DNA of 5,034 bases from Burkholderiales bacterium. GTDB lineage: Bacteria; Pseudomonadota; Gammaproteobacteria; Burkholderiales; Casimicrobiaceae. Where the stretch lies: assembly GCA_031257235.1 (NCBI GenBank), contig JAIRPA010000181.1:1-5034 (forward strand), given 5' to 3'. Below the pieces are notes generated by a model. The model had not been told where the DNA came from. It saw nothing but the letters and a program-made list of their open reading frames with translations, and did no database searches. Both the position numbers and the translations under genes were made by a program. This document shows, piece after piece, positions 4,930 through 5,034 of this stretch (positions within the stretch are counted from its first letter, which is position 1; every line of letters begins with the position of its first letter).

Positions 4930-5034
4930 GAAGTGAGAGGTTGCAGGTTGTTGTTTGATTCCGCGTTTTGCAATGTTTCCTTTCGGGACGCCGAGGGCGG
5001 TGTCCCCTTCATCTGATCCCTGATTCACTTTTTG
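4930..5034. other. Right-end non-coding stretch, no gene recognised
   Basis: No convincing coding sequence or RNA gene was seen. A modest hairpin is possible: GGGAC (4985-4989) with GTCCC (5002-5006), plus inner GCC (4990-4992) with GGC (4996-4998) and a GGT bulge. The last eight bases, ACTTTTTG (5027-5034), match the right arm of the AAAAGTA palindromes and may be a copy cut by the window edge, or chance. Confidence 0.35.

Noticed and set aside
4618..5028. Open frame of 136 residues on the minus strand
   Set aside because: It spans three hairpin elements and antisense of the murU 3' end. There is no recognisable domain or start signal.

Overview
The window looks like a chromosomal segment of a Gram-negative proteobacterium, most likely a betaproteobacterium. 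The LptD and AmgK proteins resemble betaproteobacterial and related gammaproteobacterial versions as I remember them; no search was run, so the group is an inference. Base composition is roughly balanced.

Layout: three protein genes and three hairpin-rich non-coding stretches. lptD (199-2643, minus strand) encodes the outer-membrane LPS translocon. It diverges across a 99-base gap from amgK (2743-3780, plus), an anomeric sugar kinase. This is followed after 250 bases by murU (4031-4762, plus), a MurNAc-1-phosphate uridylyltransferase. AmgK and MurU are consecutive steps of the cell-wall recycling route that turns free MurNAc into UDP-MurNAc and bypasses de novo synthesis through MurA/MurB. 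An amgK-murU pair divergent from lptD is a known arrangement in Pseudomonas and relatives, so the gene content is ordinary. All three are envelope genes: LPS export on one side, peptidoglycan precursor salvage on the other.

The unusual part is the non-coding DNA at 1-198, 3781-4030 and 4763-5034. Almost all of it up to about 4930 consists of short inverted repeats built from shared modules: a palindrome with an AAAAGTA...TACTTTT core; a 57-59 base composite with a C5/G5 hairpin, a T6 run and a variable-stem hairpin; an ATTGCGG...CCGCAAT frame; and a CAAAAAAGGA...TCCTTTTTTG hairpin. The modules are reshuffled and inverted between regions. One composite occurs just 3' of both lptD and amgK in the same orientation relative to each gene. 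Its variable hairpin differs in sequence between the copies but stays paired. The last codons and stop of murU lie inside a copy of the palindrome's left half.

No RNA genes, CRISPR array, transposase or new enzyme system is visible. The best candidate for something undescribed is the modular hairpin repeat family at the 3' ends of the genes.
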